This document shows, in pieces, positions 16,205 to 23,780 of a stretch of DNA of 64,000 nucleotides. How positions within the stretch are numbered: the first letter of the stretch is position 1; each line of letters opens with the position of its first letter. This stretch comes from Actinomycetales bacterium. GTDB taxonomy: Bacteria > Actinomycetota > Actinomycetes > Actinomycetales > Dermatophilaceae. A program made the position numbers and the translations under genes. Below the pieces are notes generated by a model, which saw nothing but the letters and a program-made list of their open reading frames with translations, did no database searches and was not told where the DNA came from. Location of the stretch: positions 57,545-121,544 of the forward strand of contig JADJVI010000014.1 in the NCBI GenBank assembly GCA_016710645.1, given 5' to 3'.

Positions 16205-17914
16205 GTGAGCGAACCGTGGTGGAAGACGTCGGTGGTTTACCAGGTGTATCCGCGCAGCTTCGCGGACAGCAATGGCGACGGGGTCGGCGACCTGCCGGGC
16301 CTCATCGATCGCCTCGACCACATCTACGCGCTGGGCGCCGACGTCGTGTGGGTGTCGCCGTTCTACCCGTCGCCGCAGGCCGACAATGGCTACGACATCA
16401 GTGATTATCGTGACGTCGACCCGATCTTTGGGAGTCTGGCCGATGTTGACCGGCTGATCGCCGAATTGCACTCTCGCGGAATGAAACTCGTCATCGACAT
16501 CGTCGTCAACCACACCAGCGACGAGCACCCGTGGTTCGTCGAATCCCGTTCTGACACAACGAATCCCAAGCGTGACTGGTATTGGTGGCGCCCGCCTCGC
16601 GACGGTCACACGCTCGGCGCCCCCGGTGGCGAGCCCACCGACTGGATTGCCTTCTTCGGTGGCCCGGCCTGGGAGCCGGATGTTGCCACGGGGGAGTACT
16701 ACCTGCACCTGTTCGACCCCAAGCAGCCCGATCTCAATTGGGAGAACCCCGCCGTCCGAGCGGCCGTCGCCGACATGTTGCGCTGGTGGCTGGCCCGGGG
16801 CGTCGACGGGTTCCGGTTCGACGTCATCAACCTGGTGTCCAAGGAGCTTCGCCCCGACGGGACCGGCGTTTACGCCAACGGGCCGCGGATCCACGAGTTC
16901 GTCCAGGAGCTCGCAGCGAGCGCCTGGGGCGATCGCGAGGTGCCGATCATCACCGTCGGCGAGTGCCCGGCCGCCACGGTGGCCGACGCGCAGCTGTTCA
17001 CCGATCCGGCGCGCGGCGAGTTCGACATGGTCTTCCAGTTCGAGCACATGGGCGTCGACCACGGCCCCGGCGGGCGCTATGACATCCGCCCGGTCGACCT
17101 CGTCGCGCTCAAACGCGTTCTCGCACACTGGCAGACGGGCTTGGCCGACGTCGGCTGGAACTCGCTCTACTGGTGCAATCACGACCAGCCTCGGCCGGTG
17201 TCGCGCTACGGAAGCCGCAACCCGGCATACCGGAGCGCGTCGGCAAAGGCCCTCGCCACCGTGCTCCACCTGCAGCGCGGCACGCCCTTCGTCTACCAGG
17301 GCGAAGAGCTCGGGATGACGAACTATCCGTTCACCGAGCTCGCGGCCCTCGATGACGTTGAGTCGCGCAACTGGTCCCGCGAGGCGCTCGAGCGGGGTAT
17401 GCCGTTCGAGCAGGTTCTCGCCGCGGTCAACGTGCAGAGCCGCGATCACGCGCGCACTCCGATGCAATGGGACGCCTCGCCGCACGCCGGGTTCACGACG
17501 GGCACGCCGTGGCTGCCGGTGAACCCCAACCACGTGACCATCAACGCGGCCGCTCAGGTGGGCGACCCCGACTCGGTGTTCGCCCACTACCAGCGGCTCA
17601 TCCGGCTGCGCCACGACGAGCCGATCGTCGTCGCGGGCGATTTCACCATGCTGCTGCCCGAGCACCCGCAGGTCTTCGCCTATCTGCGACGGCTGCCCGC
17701 CACAGCTGACAGCGCGGCGGGCTCGGATGCGCCGCGCGAGTTGCTCGTCGTCGCCAACCTCGGCGACGACGCGGTCGATGTCGAGCTGCCGCCCGAGTGG
17801 GAGCACTCCGAGATTGTGCTGCGCTCGGCTCCCGATGAGGTCGCCTCTAACCCTGAGGCCGGTATGCCGTGGGGTCGCCTCCTCCCCTGGGAGGCGAGGA
17901 TCCACCGCCTCTGA
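16205..17914 (+). CDS. GH13 alpha-glucosidase / oligo-1,6-glucosidase
   Basis: A 569-residue cytoplasmic alpha-amylase-superfamily enzyme hydrolysing short alpha-glucosides. The opening WWKTSVVYQVYPRSF and the four GH13 regions are visible: DIVVNHTS, the nucleophile Asp in GFRFDVINL, the acid/base Glu in VGECPA and the third acid in NHDQPR. QMWD-type AGFTTGTPWLPVN fits the oligo-1,6-/alpha-1,4-glucosidase subgroup. GTG 16205 follows GAAGGAGAG with good spacing. No transporter or regulator is attached, so the natural substrate is open. Confidence 0.93.
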   Translation: MSEPWWKTSVVYQVYPRSFADSNGDGVGDLPGLIDRLDHIYALGADVVWVSPFYPSPQADNGYDISDYRDVDPIFGSLADVDRLIAELHSRGMKLVIDIVVNHTSDEHPWFVESRSDTTNPKRDWYWWRPPRDGHTLGAPGGEPTDWIAFFGGPAWEPDVATGEYYLHLFDPKQPDLNWENPAVRAAVADMLRWWLARGVDGFRFDVINLVSKELRPDGTGVYANGPRIHEFVQELAASAWGDREVPIITVGECPAATVADAQLFTDPARGEFDMVFQFEHMGVDHGPGGRYDIRPVDLVALKRVLAHWQTGLADVGWNSLYWCNHDQPRPVSRYGSRNPAYRSASAKALATVLHLQRGTPFVYQGEELGMTNYPFTELAALDDVESRNWSREALERGMPFEQVLAAVNVQSRDHARTPMQWDASPHAGFTTGTPWLPVNPNHVTINAAAQVGDPDSVFAHYQRLIRLRHDEPIVVAGDFTMLLPEHPQVFAYLRRLPATADSAAGSDAPRELLVVANLGDDAVDVELPPEWEHSEIVLRSAPDEVASNPEAGMPWGRLLPWEARIHRL

Positions 17915-17916
17915 CG

Positions 17917-17946
17917 CGTCCGGTGGCGGGCGGGGGCTGCCGGACG
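17917..17946. terminator. possible bidirectional terminator hairpin
   Basis: Perfect 7-base arms CGTCCGG/CCGGACG flank a 16-base G-rich loop in the 47-base gap between two convergent genes. There is no T run, which is common in GC-rich actinobacteria. Confidence 0.4.
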
Positions 17947-17961
17947 GTCGCGGGGTAGGAA

Positions 17962-19290
17962 TCAGCCGGCGGCGAGCACTCCGCGGTCGCAGTCGAAGGT
18001 GAAGCCGCGCTCGCGCAGCCGCTCGACCAACGGCATACCGATGCCGGTGGCGGGGGTGAGCACCCCGGCGGCGTCGGGGAGCGCTTCGTCGTCGAAGGCG
18101 AGCGCGAGTGCGGACTCGCCGAGCATGACCGCTGTGCCGTCGTAGCCGGGGTCGTAGTCGGCGCCCACCCGAGTCAGGTAGTCGGCCCCGGTCGTCGTGC
18201 GCGTGGAGATGACCAGCCGGAAGCGGCCCGCCGCCCGAGCCTCTGGGCTCGGCCCCTCGCCCGGCTTGGGCAACACCCGGTCGACGACCGCGCGCGAGGT
18301 GTCGAAGGACATCGCCGCGACCAGCCCGGCAGCGCCCGCGGCCATCCCGCCGGCCAGCACGGGAGCCGTTGCCGCAGAGCCGAAGTCGACCACTTCGCGG
18401 TATCGGAACGCCCGCCCATAGCGCCAGCCCAACAACGCATTGCTGCGCCGCACGATGCGGGCGTTGAACGGGCCCATGACGAAGGGACCCGTCCACCGTC
18501 CGGTCTCGGGGTCGCGCTCGACCGGAATCCTCTTGCGCACCGAAGCAACCGTGCCGAGCACCTGTCCCCACACGCGGGCCACACCCTCGGCAGCCGGGGC
18601 GGGCGCGACCTCGACCCGTGGCGGGGCGGGCTCGGCATTGCGGTCCGGGCTCAACGCATAGGGGTCGGCCAGGATCTTCCGCAGCAGCGGCTCGCGCCGG
18701 GCGATGATCGTCTGCTGGCGCAGTGAGTCGATGGTCCCGCCGCTGAGGCCGCCCTTGAGCGAGCGCACGGCCAGCGTGGTGCGGGTCAGCTCGCCCTCGC
18801 CGTCGGCCGCGACCCGGTCGGCCGTGACGAGCACCCCGAGGTCGGACGGGATCGAGTCGAAGCCGCACGAGTGGACGATCCGCGCGCCGGTGTCGACGGC
18901 GGTGGCGTGCCAGGTGTCGGCGCTCTCCCGGACGAAGAGCAGCTCGCCGGTGAGGTCGCAATAGTGCGTCCCGGCGATGGCGCAGGCCTCGACGAGCGGC
19001 ATGCCGAGCACGGCATACGGGCCGACCGTCGTGGCGACCACCCGCGCGCTGGAGGCGATCTCGGCGAGGGTAGTCGGCTCGGTCGCGTCGGCCTCGACGA
19101 TCGCCCACTCGCTGGCCCCGCGCGGCAGTTGGCGGCGCAGCGCCTCCAGGCGCAGCCGGTCGCGCCCGGCCAGGGCGATCCGCACGTCCGGGCCGGCGTG
19201 CTCCGCGAGGTATGCCGCGGTGAGGCGTCCCACGAACCCCGTCGCGCCGAACAAGACGATGTCGAACTCACGATCCGAACGGTTGGTCAC
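17962..19290 (-). CDS. saccharopine dehydrogenase-like / trans-acting enoyl reductase family protein
   Basis: A 442-residue protein with an N-terminal Rossmann fold (VLFGATGFVGRLTAAYL) and the ATTVGPYAVLGMPLVEAC and THYCDLTGE motifs of the saccharopine-dehydrogenase-like family. In mycobacteria, relatives act as trans-acting enoyl reductases in phthiocerol/phenolphthiocerol lipid synthesis. No polyketide synthase is nearby, so a general lipid or ketoacyl reductase role is more likely. The start is GTG 19290, divergent from the SDR gene by 68 bases. Confidence 0.85.
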   Translation of the reverse strand: MTNRSDREFDIVLFGATGFVGRLTAAYLAEHAGPDVRIALAGRDRLRLEALRRQLPRGASEWAIVEADATEPTTLAEIASSARVVATTVGPYAVLGMPLVEACAIAGTHYCDLTGELLFVRESADTWHATAVDTGARIVHSCGFDSIPSDLGVLVTADRVAADGEGELTRTTLAVRSLKGGLSGGTIDSLRQQTIIARREPLLRKILADPYALSPDRNAEPAPPRVEVAPAPAAEGVARVWGQVLGTVASVRKRIPVERDPETGRWTGPFVMGPFNARIVRRSNALLGWRYGRAFRYREVVDFGSAATAPVLAGGMAAGAAGLVAAMSFDTSRAVVDRVLPKPGEGPSPEARAAGRFRLVISTRTTTGADYLTRVGADYDPGYDGTAVMLGESALALAFDDEALPDAAGVLTPATGIGMPLVERLRERGFTFDCDRGVLAAG

Positions 19291-19358
19291 CTCGTCAGGC
19301 TATCGGTGGCCTCCCGGGCCTCCCGACCTGCATCGGGCCCGGCGGGTATGGTCCGCTC

Positions 19359-20159
19359 ATGGCCGCCCCCCGACCGAACCGCAGCTCCGCGCCGCAGCGC
19401 GTCCTGGTCACGGGTTCCGCCTCCGGGCTCGGCCTGGAATTCGTGCGCTGGTATGCCGTGCGCGGGCACCGCGTGCTGGCCACCGACCGGCTCACGGCTG
19501 AGCAGGTCCTGGAGGGGCTCTGGCCCGCCGGCGTGACCTATCGACAACTCGATGTCACGAGCGACGACGACTGGGCTGCCGCCGTCGACTGGGTGCAGCA
19601 GAGCTGGGGCGGGCTGGACGTCGTGGTCAACAACGCGGGGATCGCGGCGGGTGGGCGCATCGAGCTCAGCACCATGGCCGAGTGGCACCAGGTGCTCGAC
19701 ATCAACCTGCTCGGCGTGGTCCGGGGGTGTCGTGCCGCTGTGGAGTTGATGCTCCCCCAGGGCGGCGGTGTCATCGTCAACGTCGCCTCGCTCGCCGGCC
19801 TGATCCACGGGCCGAGCATGGCCACGTACAACGTCACCAAGGCCGGCGTCGTCGCGCTGTCGGAGACCCTGCACCACGAACTCGCGCCGCACGGCATACA
19901 GGTGTCGGTCGTCTGTCCCTACTTCGTGCGGACCAATATCGCCGGCTCGATGCACAGCGCCGACCCGGCCGCGCTCGCTGCCGCCCGGCGTTATGTCGAC
20001 GCGGCCCGAGCGACGCCCGAGGTCATCGTGGGGCGGGCGATGAGCGCGGTGGAGGCGGGGCGGTTCCTCGTGCTGACCGACGCGATGGGTCGGCTTGGCT
20101 ATTGGGGCAAGCGCCTGGCCGGCCCGATCTATCGCCGCGCGCTGCGGTCCCGCGCCTGA
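19359..20159 (+). CDS. short-chain dehydrogenase/reductase (SDR)
   Basis: A 266-residue classical SDR. It has the cofactor motif VTGSASGLGLEF near residue 16, the NNAG strand, the catalytic Ser in VASLAGL and the YNVTK active-site pair. Substrate specificity is not evident. It is divergently paired with the saccharopine-dehydrogenase-like gene, so the two may share control. ATG 19359. Confidence 0.9.
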   Translation: MAAPRPNRSSAPQRVLVTGSASGLGLEFVRWYAVRGHRVLATDRLTAEQVLEGLWPAGVTYRQLDVTSDDDWAAAVDWVQQSWGGLDVVVNNAGIAAGGRIELSTMAEWHQVLDINLLGVVRGCRAAVELMLPQGGGVIVNVASLAGLIHGPSMATYNVTKAGVVALSETLHHELAPHGIQVSVVCPYFVRTNIAGSMHSADPAALAAARRYVDAARATPEVIVGRAMSAVEAGRFLVLTDAMGRLGYWGKRLAGPIYRRALRSRA

Positions 20160-20196
20160 CTGGACGTCCGACCACGTCCGACCCGGAAATGGGACT

Positions 20197-20221
20197 GGCG
20201 GGGGGCTTTCGCCTCCCCGCC
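20197..20221 (+). terminator. GC-rich hairpin after SDR gene; 20160-20460 otherwise empty
   Basis: Arms GGCGGGGGGC and GCCTCCCCGCC form a 10-pair stem with a one-base bulge and a TTTC loop, 37 bases after the SDR stop. It probably ends SDR transcription. The rest of the 301-base gap shows an unremarkable C-rich stretch and one 44-codon open frame (from 20340) with no recognisable features. Confidence 0.5.
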
Positions 20222-20460
20222 TGTCCATTCCTCTTCGCACACCAGCCCGGCGAATCCCCTCCGAATCCTCCGGACTGCGCGCCTGCTCCAACCTCCCCCC
20301 CGCGTCCCCCGGGGCGCGCCCCTGCGGTCAGGTTGGAACATGCGTGATGAGGAGACGGGGCAGGCGACGATCCATGACAGGGATTTCGGAGAAGCTTTTC
20401 GGATTGGTCGAAATTCTCACATCGTGAGATGGCATATCACCGCGGGCATGGGCAAAAGCC

Positions 20461-21159
20461 TCAAATTCGCCTGACCAACACCAGACAGTCCCGCGCCGTG
20501 CGCTCCCCGCCTTCGGTCGCCACCGGGCGCAGGATCACCTCCGCGCGCTCCACCCGCAGCCCGGCTATGCCGTCCAGGTCACCGACCACCTCGACCGGGG
20601 TCGGCAAGATCGCCGGATCTTGCGGACCGCCGACCCCGTCGACGAGGTTGGAGCGGTCATGCGCAAGGACGATGAGCAGCCCACCCTGGGCGAGGGCGGC
20701 CGCGGCGCGCTGGTGGACCCGTCTGCGCTGGGCCTCGGGCAGGTGCAGGAAGATCACGAGCACGAGGTCGTATGCCGTGCCGCTCGCCTCCCACTCCAGG
20801 ACGTCGGCCGCGACCGTCGTCAGCCGACCGGCAGCTGCCGTCGGTGCCGTTGCCGCCGCTGCTGTCTCTGGCGCTGCTGTCTCTGGCGCTGCTGTCGACT
20901 CTGCCGCTGAGCTCAGGCGTTCCTCACCGATCCGGCGGGCCCGGTCCATGGCGACCGCTGAGAAGTCCACGGCGGTGGCATCCCATCCCCGCTCGGCCAG
21001 CCAGATCGCATTGCGACCCTCCCCGGCGGCCAAGTCCAACGCCCGACCGGGCGGCAGATCGGCGGTGAGCTCAGCGACCGTCGCATTCGGGCCGGCCGAC
21101 CAGACCAGGTCCGAGGCGGCATACCGCTCGTCCCAGAAGCGCGAGTCCATGCTGGCCAT
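20461..21159 (-). CDS. class I SAM-dependent methyltransferase (TehB/thiopurine-type)
   Basis: A 232-residue methyltransferase. RFWDERYAASDLVWSAGPN matches the N-terminus of the TehB-like group, and motif I is ALDLAAGEGRNAIWLAERGW with an acidic loop VDFSAVAM. An Ala-Pro-Glu-Thr low-complexity insert of about 25 residues interrupts the domain before motif II. It may detoxify metalloids or small xenobiotics; the substrate is unknown. ATG 21159, with ATG 21150 as alternative. Confidence 0.85.
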   Translation of the reverse strand: MASMDSRFWDERYAASDLVWSAGPNATVAELTADLPPGRALDLAAGEGRNAIWLAERGWDATAVDFSAVAMDRARRIGEERLSSAAESTAAPETAAPETAAAATAPTAAAGRLTTVAADVLEWEASGTAYDLVLVIFLHLPEAQRRRVHQRAAAALAQGGLLIVLAHDRSNLVDGVGGPQDPAILPTPVEVVGDLDGIAGLRVERAEVILRPVATEGGERTARDCLVLVRRI

Positions 21160-21227
21160 TGTGGGGGGTGATCGTGGTGGGTGATGTGTGGAGGGTCCGT
21201 GTGGTGAGTGATTGAGACGCGGGTCTG

Positions 21228-21276
21228 AGCAGGGTGTCTGCGCAGGGTGTCTGCGCAGGGGTCTGCGCAGGGCGGG
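21228..21276 (+). repeat. 13-bp tandem repeat upstream of methyltransferase
   Basis: About 3.5 units of CGCAGGGTGTCTG lie in the gap between the methyltransferase start (21159) and the acyl-CoA synthetase stop (21349). The gap holds no other recognisable feature. Confidence 0.6.
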
Positions 21277-21348
21277 TCGGTCGCGTCGGAGGTGGCCAGG
21301 GCGCAGCCGTGGGCGAGCTGCACGGCATACTCCTGCCTGGCCTGGAGG

Positions 21349-23142
21349 TCAGGCGAGCCGGGTCTTCTGGACCTTGCCCATCTCGTTGCGCGGCAGCGAA
21401 TCGACGAAGACGACCTCACGAGGGCGCTTGTGCATCGACAGCTCGCGCACCACGAGGTCGGTGAGCTCACCGGCCAGCGCGCGATCGTCGACGTCGTGCC
21501 CTCCCGTCGCGTCATCGCACTGGCGCTGTCCGTCCGAAGAGACGACGAAGGCGACGATGCGCTGGCCCAGATCGGGGTCGGGTCGTCCGATCACCGCGCA
21601 TTCGGCGACGGCCGGATGGCCGAGCAGCACCGACTCAATCTCGCCCGCGCCGATCCGGAAACCGCCACTCTTGATGAGGTCCACCGAGGCGCGTCCCACG
21701 ATCCGGTGCGTGCCGTCGGGGTCGATGGTCGCGACATCGCCGGTCTTGAACCAACCGTCGGCGGTGAACGCCTCCGCGGTCGCGTCGGCGCGCCCCACGT
21801 AGCCGTCGAACAGCGTCGGGCCGGTCACCTGCAGGTCCCCCACTGACTCGCCGTCGTGCGGGACCTCCCGGCCGGCCTCATCGCGCAGTCGGGTCCGCAC
21901 TCCTTGGATCGGCACCCCGACATAGCCGGCGCGGCGACGGCCGTTGGCTCGCGTCGCCACGGTGATGAGGGTCTCGGTCATCCCGTAGCGTTCGCAGATT
22001 TCGTGCCCGGTCAGGTCATGGATTCGCTCGAAGACCGGAGCGGGCAGAGCGGCGCTCCCGGACACCAGCAGGCGCGCCGTGCGCAGCGCCCGCGCGGCTT
22101 CGGGTTCGGCGGCGATCCGGGACCAAATGGTGGGGACGCCGAAGAACATCGTCGCCGCCGGGCGACCAAGCGAGTCGCCTTGCGCGGCGACGGTTTTCGC
22201 GGCGTTCGCGTATGCCGGGCCCGTCGCCTTCCCGACATGGATGAGTCCGCTCCCGATCCGCAAGGGCCCGAGGACGCCGAGGATGAGGCCATGCACGTGG
22301 AACAGCGGTAGGCCGTGCGCGAGGACATCGTCGGCGGTCCATTCCCAGGCGTCGGCGAGGGCGTCGAGGCCGGCGGCGACTGCGGATCGCGACAGTTGTA
22401 CGCCCTTGGGCAGCCCGGTGGTTCCCGAGGTATAGAGGATGAAAGCCGGGTATGCCGTGTCGACCGGCGGCAGTTCGACAATCCTCTCGTCGCCGTCGCC
22501 GTCGCCGTCGCCGTCGCGGTCCGTCCCCACTACAGGCGGGGTCGGCAGCACCGGAAGGCCCGAATCATCCTGGGGTGGGGCTGCGCCGAACCATGCCATG
22601 GCCTGGGAGTCGGTGAGGATGTGGCGTCGCTCGCCCGGGCCGGCGTCGGCGGGGACGGGTACGACGGTGACGCCTGTGAGCACTGACCCGATGACCGCGA
22701 GAACCGTCGACCAGCTCGGATCGGCGTGCACCGCAACGCGATTCACTCGCGCCGCGATGAGGGTCTGGGCCGCGTTGGCGCCGAGTGCGCGAACCGCTTT
22801 GTAGGACAGCGTGATTCCCTCGACGGTCACCGATTGTCCCGCGCTGGCTTGGGGTCCCGTGCGCTCCTCAGGCCCCGTGCGGGCGCCAGGTCCCTCGCGA
22901 TCCCCGGGTCCCGTGCGGGCGCCAGGTCCCTCGCGATCCCCGGGTCCCGTGCGCTCCCCGGTTCCTATGCAATCCCTGCCCGTGCGGGCACCCGGCCCGT
23001 CGGTGGTGTCGGGCCAGGGCGTTGCGAGCAGGCCGGCCAACAGAGGTTCGCTCTGGTGCGCGCTGGCGCTCGCTCGCCCGGCTCCGCCGTCATTCGCGGC
23101 TGCTGCTGGGGGAGTCGCGCCCGTGTCTGGGAACGCTGTCAC
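21349..23142 (-). CDS. AMP-binding acyl-CoA synthetase (MatB-like)
   Basis: A 597-residue ANL-superfamily ligase forming acyl-AMP then acyl-CoA. It has the P-loop YTSGTTGLPKGV, VPTIW, the core YGMTET, GWFKTGD, the hinge Asp-Leu (VDLIKSGG) and the C-terminal catalytic Lys in NEMGKVQKT. Overall pattern is closest to malonyl-CoA synthetases. The first 100 residues are a Gly-Pro-Arg low-complexity lead with two 11-to-12-residue GPGDREGPGART-like repeats, and a GD run (GDGDGDGD) lies before the P-loop. GTG 23142 overlaps the thpR stop (GTGA), giving translational coupling. Confidence 0.88.
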   Translation of the reverse strand: MTAFPDTGATPPAAAANDGGAGRASASAHQSEPLLAGLLATPWPDTTDGPGARTGRDCIGTGERTGPGDREGPGARTGPGDREGPGARTGPEERTGPQASAGQSVTVEGITLSYKAVRALGANAAQTLIAARVNRVAVHADPSWSTVLAVIGSVLTGVTVVPVPADAGPGERRHILTDSQAMAWFGAAPPQDDSGLPVLPTPPVVGTDRDGDGDGDGDERIVELPPVDTAYPAFILYTSGTTGLPKGVQLSRSAVAAGLDALADAWEWTADDVLAHGLPLFHVHGLILGVLGPLRIGSGLIHVGKATGPAYANAAKTVAAQGDSLGRPAATMFFGVPTIWSRIAAEPEAARALRTARLLVSGSAALPAPVFERIHDLTGHEICERYGMTETLITVATRANGRRRAGYVGVPIQGVRTRLRDEAGREVPHDGESVGDLQVTGPTLFDGYVGRADATAEAFTADGWFKTGDVATIDPDGTHRIVGRASVDLIKSGGFRIGAGEIESVLLGHPAVAECAVIGRPDPDLGQRIVAFVVSSDGQRQCDDATGGHDVDDRALAGELTDLVVRELSMHKRPREVVFVDSLPRNEMGKVQKTRLA

Positions 23143-23741
23143 GGCATACCGCCCAGGGGTAGGGACCCGACCGTTTCGTAACGGGGGCGGCGGTGAGCGC
23201 CTTCCCCGAGGTAAGACGCCACGAGCTCGATGGAGTCAACGGTCCAGGTGGGGGAGCGGTAGGTGTCGAGGATTCGCAGCCACTTGGTCGCTTCGATGGG
23301 CCGCGCCGGGCGGGCGACGGTGAGGTGGGGGTGAAATGACTTGCCGTCCGGAGCGGCGCCGACGACCGACCCGGCAGCTCGGGCATTGGTAGCCAAACTG
23401 GGCAGAGCATCGAGCGTGCCGCTGTCGACAATGTGGCCGGTTGTCACGCCCAGCCAGAGCACCGAAGCCCGCGCCGCGGACGGGAAGGCCCCGGCTCCCG
23501 CAAGAGCCACGTCGAAGGGCGTGCGCCGCTGGGCCGCGGACGCCAAGCGTTCGGCGAGTTCGTCGATGCGATGGTCAGGCACCGATTCGAAGAAGGCGAG
23601 CGTGATGTGCCATTGCTCCCGGTCGATCCAGCGCAGCGCCGACGCCCCGAGCGCACCTCGCGAGCGGGGCTCGAGGAAGTCGGTGAGGTCGTCGCGCACA
23701 GACTCCGGCGGCACGACGGCGACGAACATCCGCTGGCCCAT
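23139..23741 (-). CDS. thpR: RNA 2',3'-cyclic phosphodiesterase
   Basis: A 200-residue 2H-phosphoesterase. The two signature motifs are HITLAF (about residue 45) and HPHLTVAR (about residue 139). The family opens 2',3'-cyclic phosphates on RNA, although the physiological role is unsettled. The last codons Gly-Met-Pro-stop are written by a GGTATGCCGTGA word that also supplies the GTG of the downstream synthetase gene, a compact overlap. ATG 23741. Confidence 0.9.
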   Translation of the reverse strand: MGQRMFVAVVPPESVRDDLTDFLEPRSRGALGASALRWIDREQWHITLAFFESVPDHRIDELAERLASAAQRRTPFDVALAGAGAFPSAARASVLWLGVTTGHIVDSGTLDALPSLATNARAAGSVVGAAPDGKSFHPHLTVARPARPIEATKWLRILDTYRSPTWTVDSIELVASYLGEGAHRRPRYETVGSLPLGGMP

Positions 23742-23780
23742 GGCCCCAGCCTCCCACGCGGGCTGCGGTTATCGGAGGGG

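Noticed and set aside
15044..19108. 1,354-codon minus-strand frame
   Set aside because: Only the amidase portion at the 3' end is real; the upstream part is antisense to GH13 or out of frame with the saccharopine-dehydrogenase-like gene.
20340..20480. 44-codon frame in the gap before the methyltransferase
   Set aside because: Overlaps the convergent gene end, has no ribosome site and no recognisable motif.
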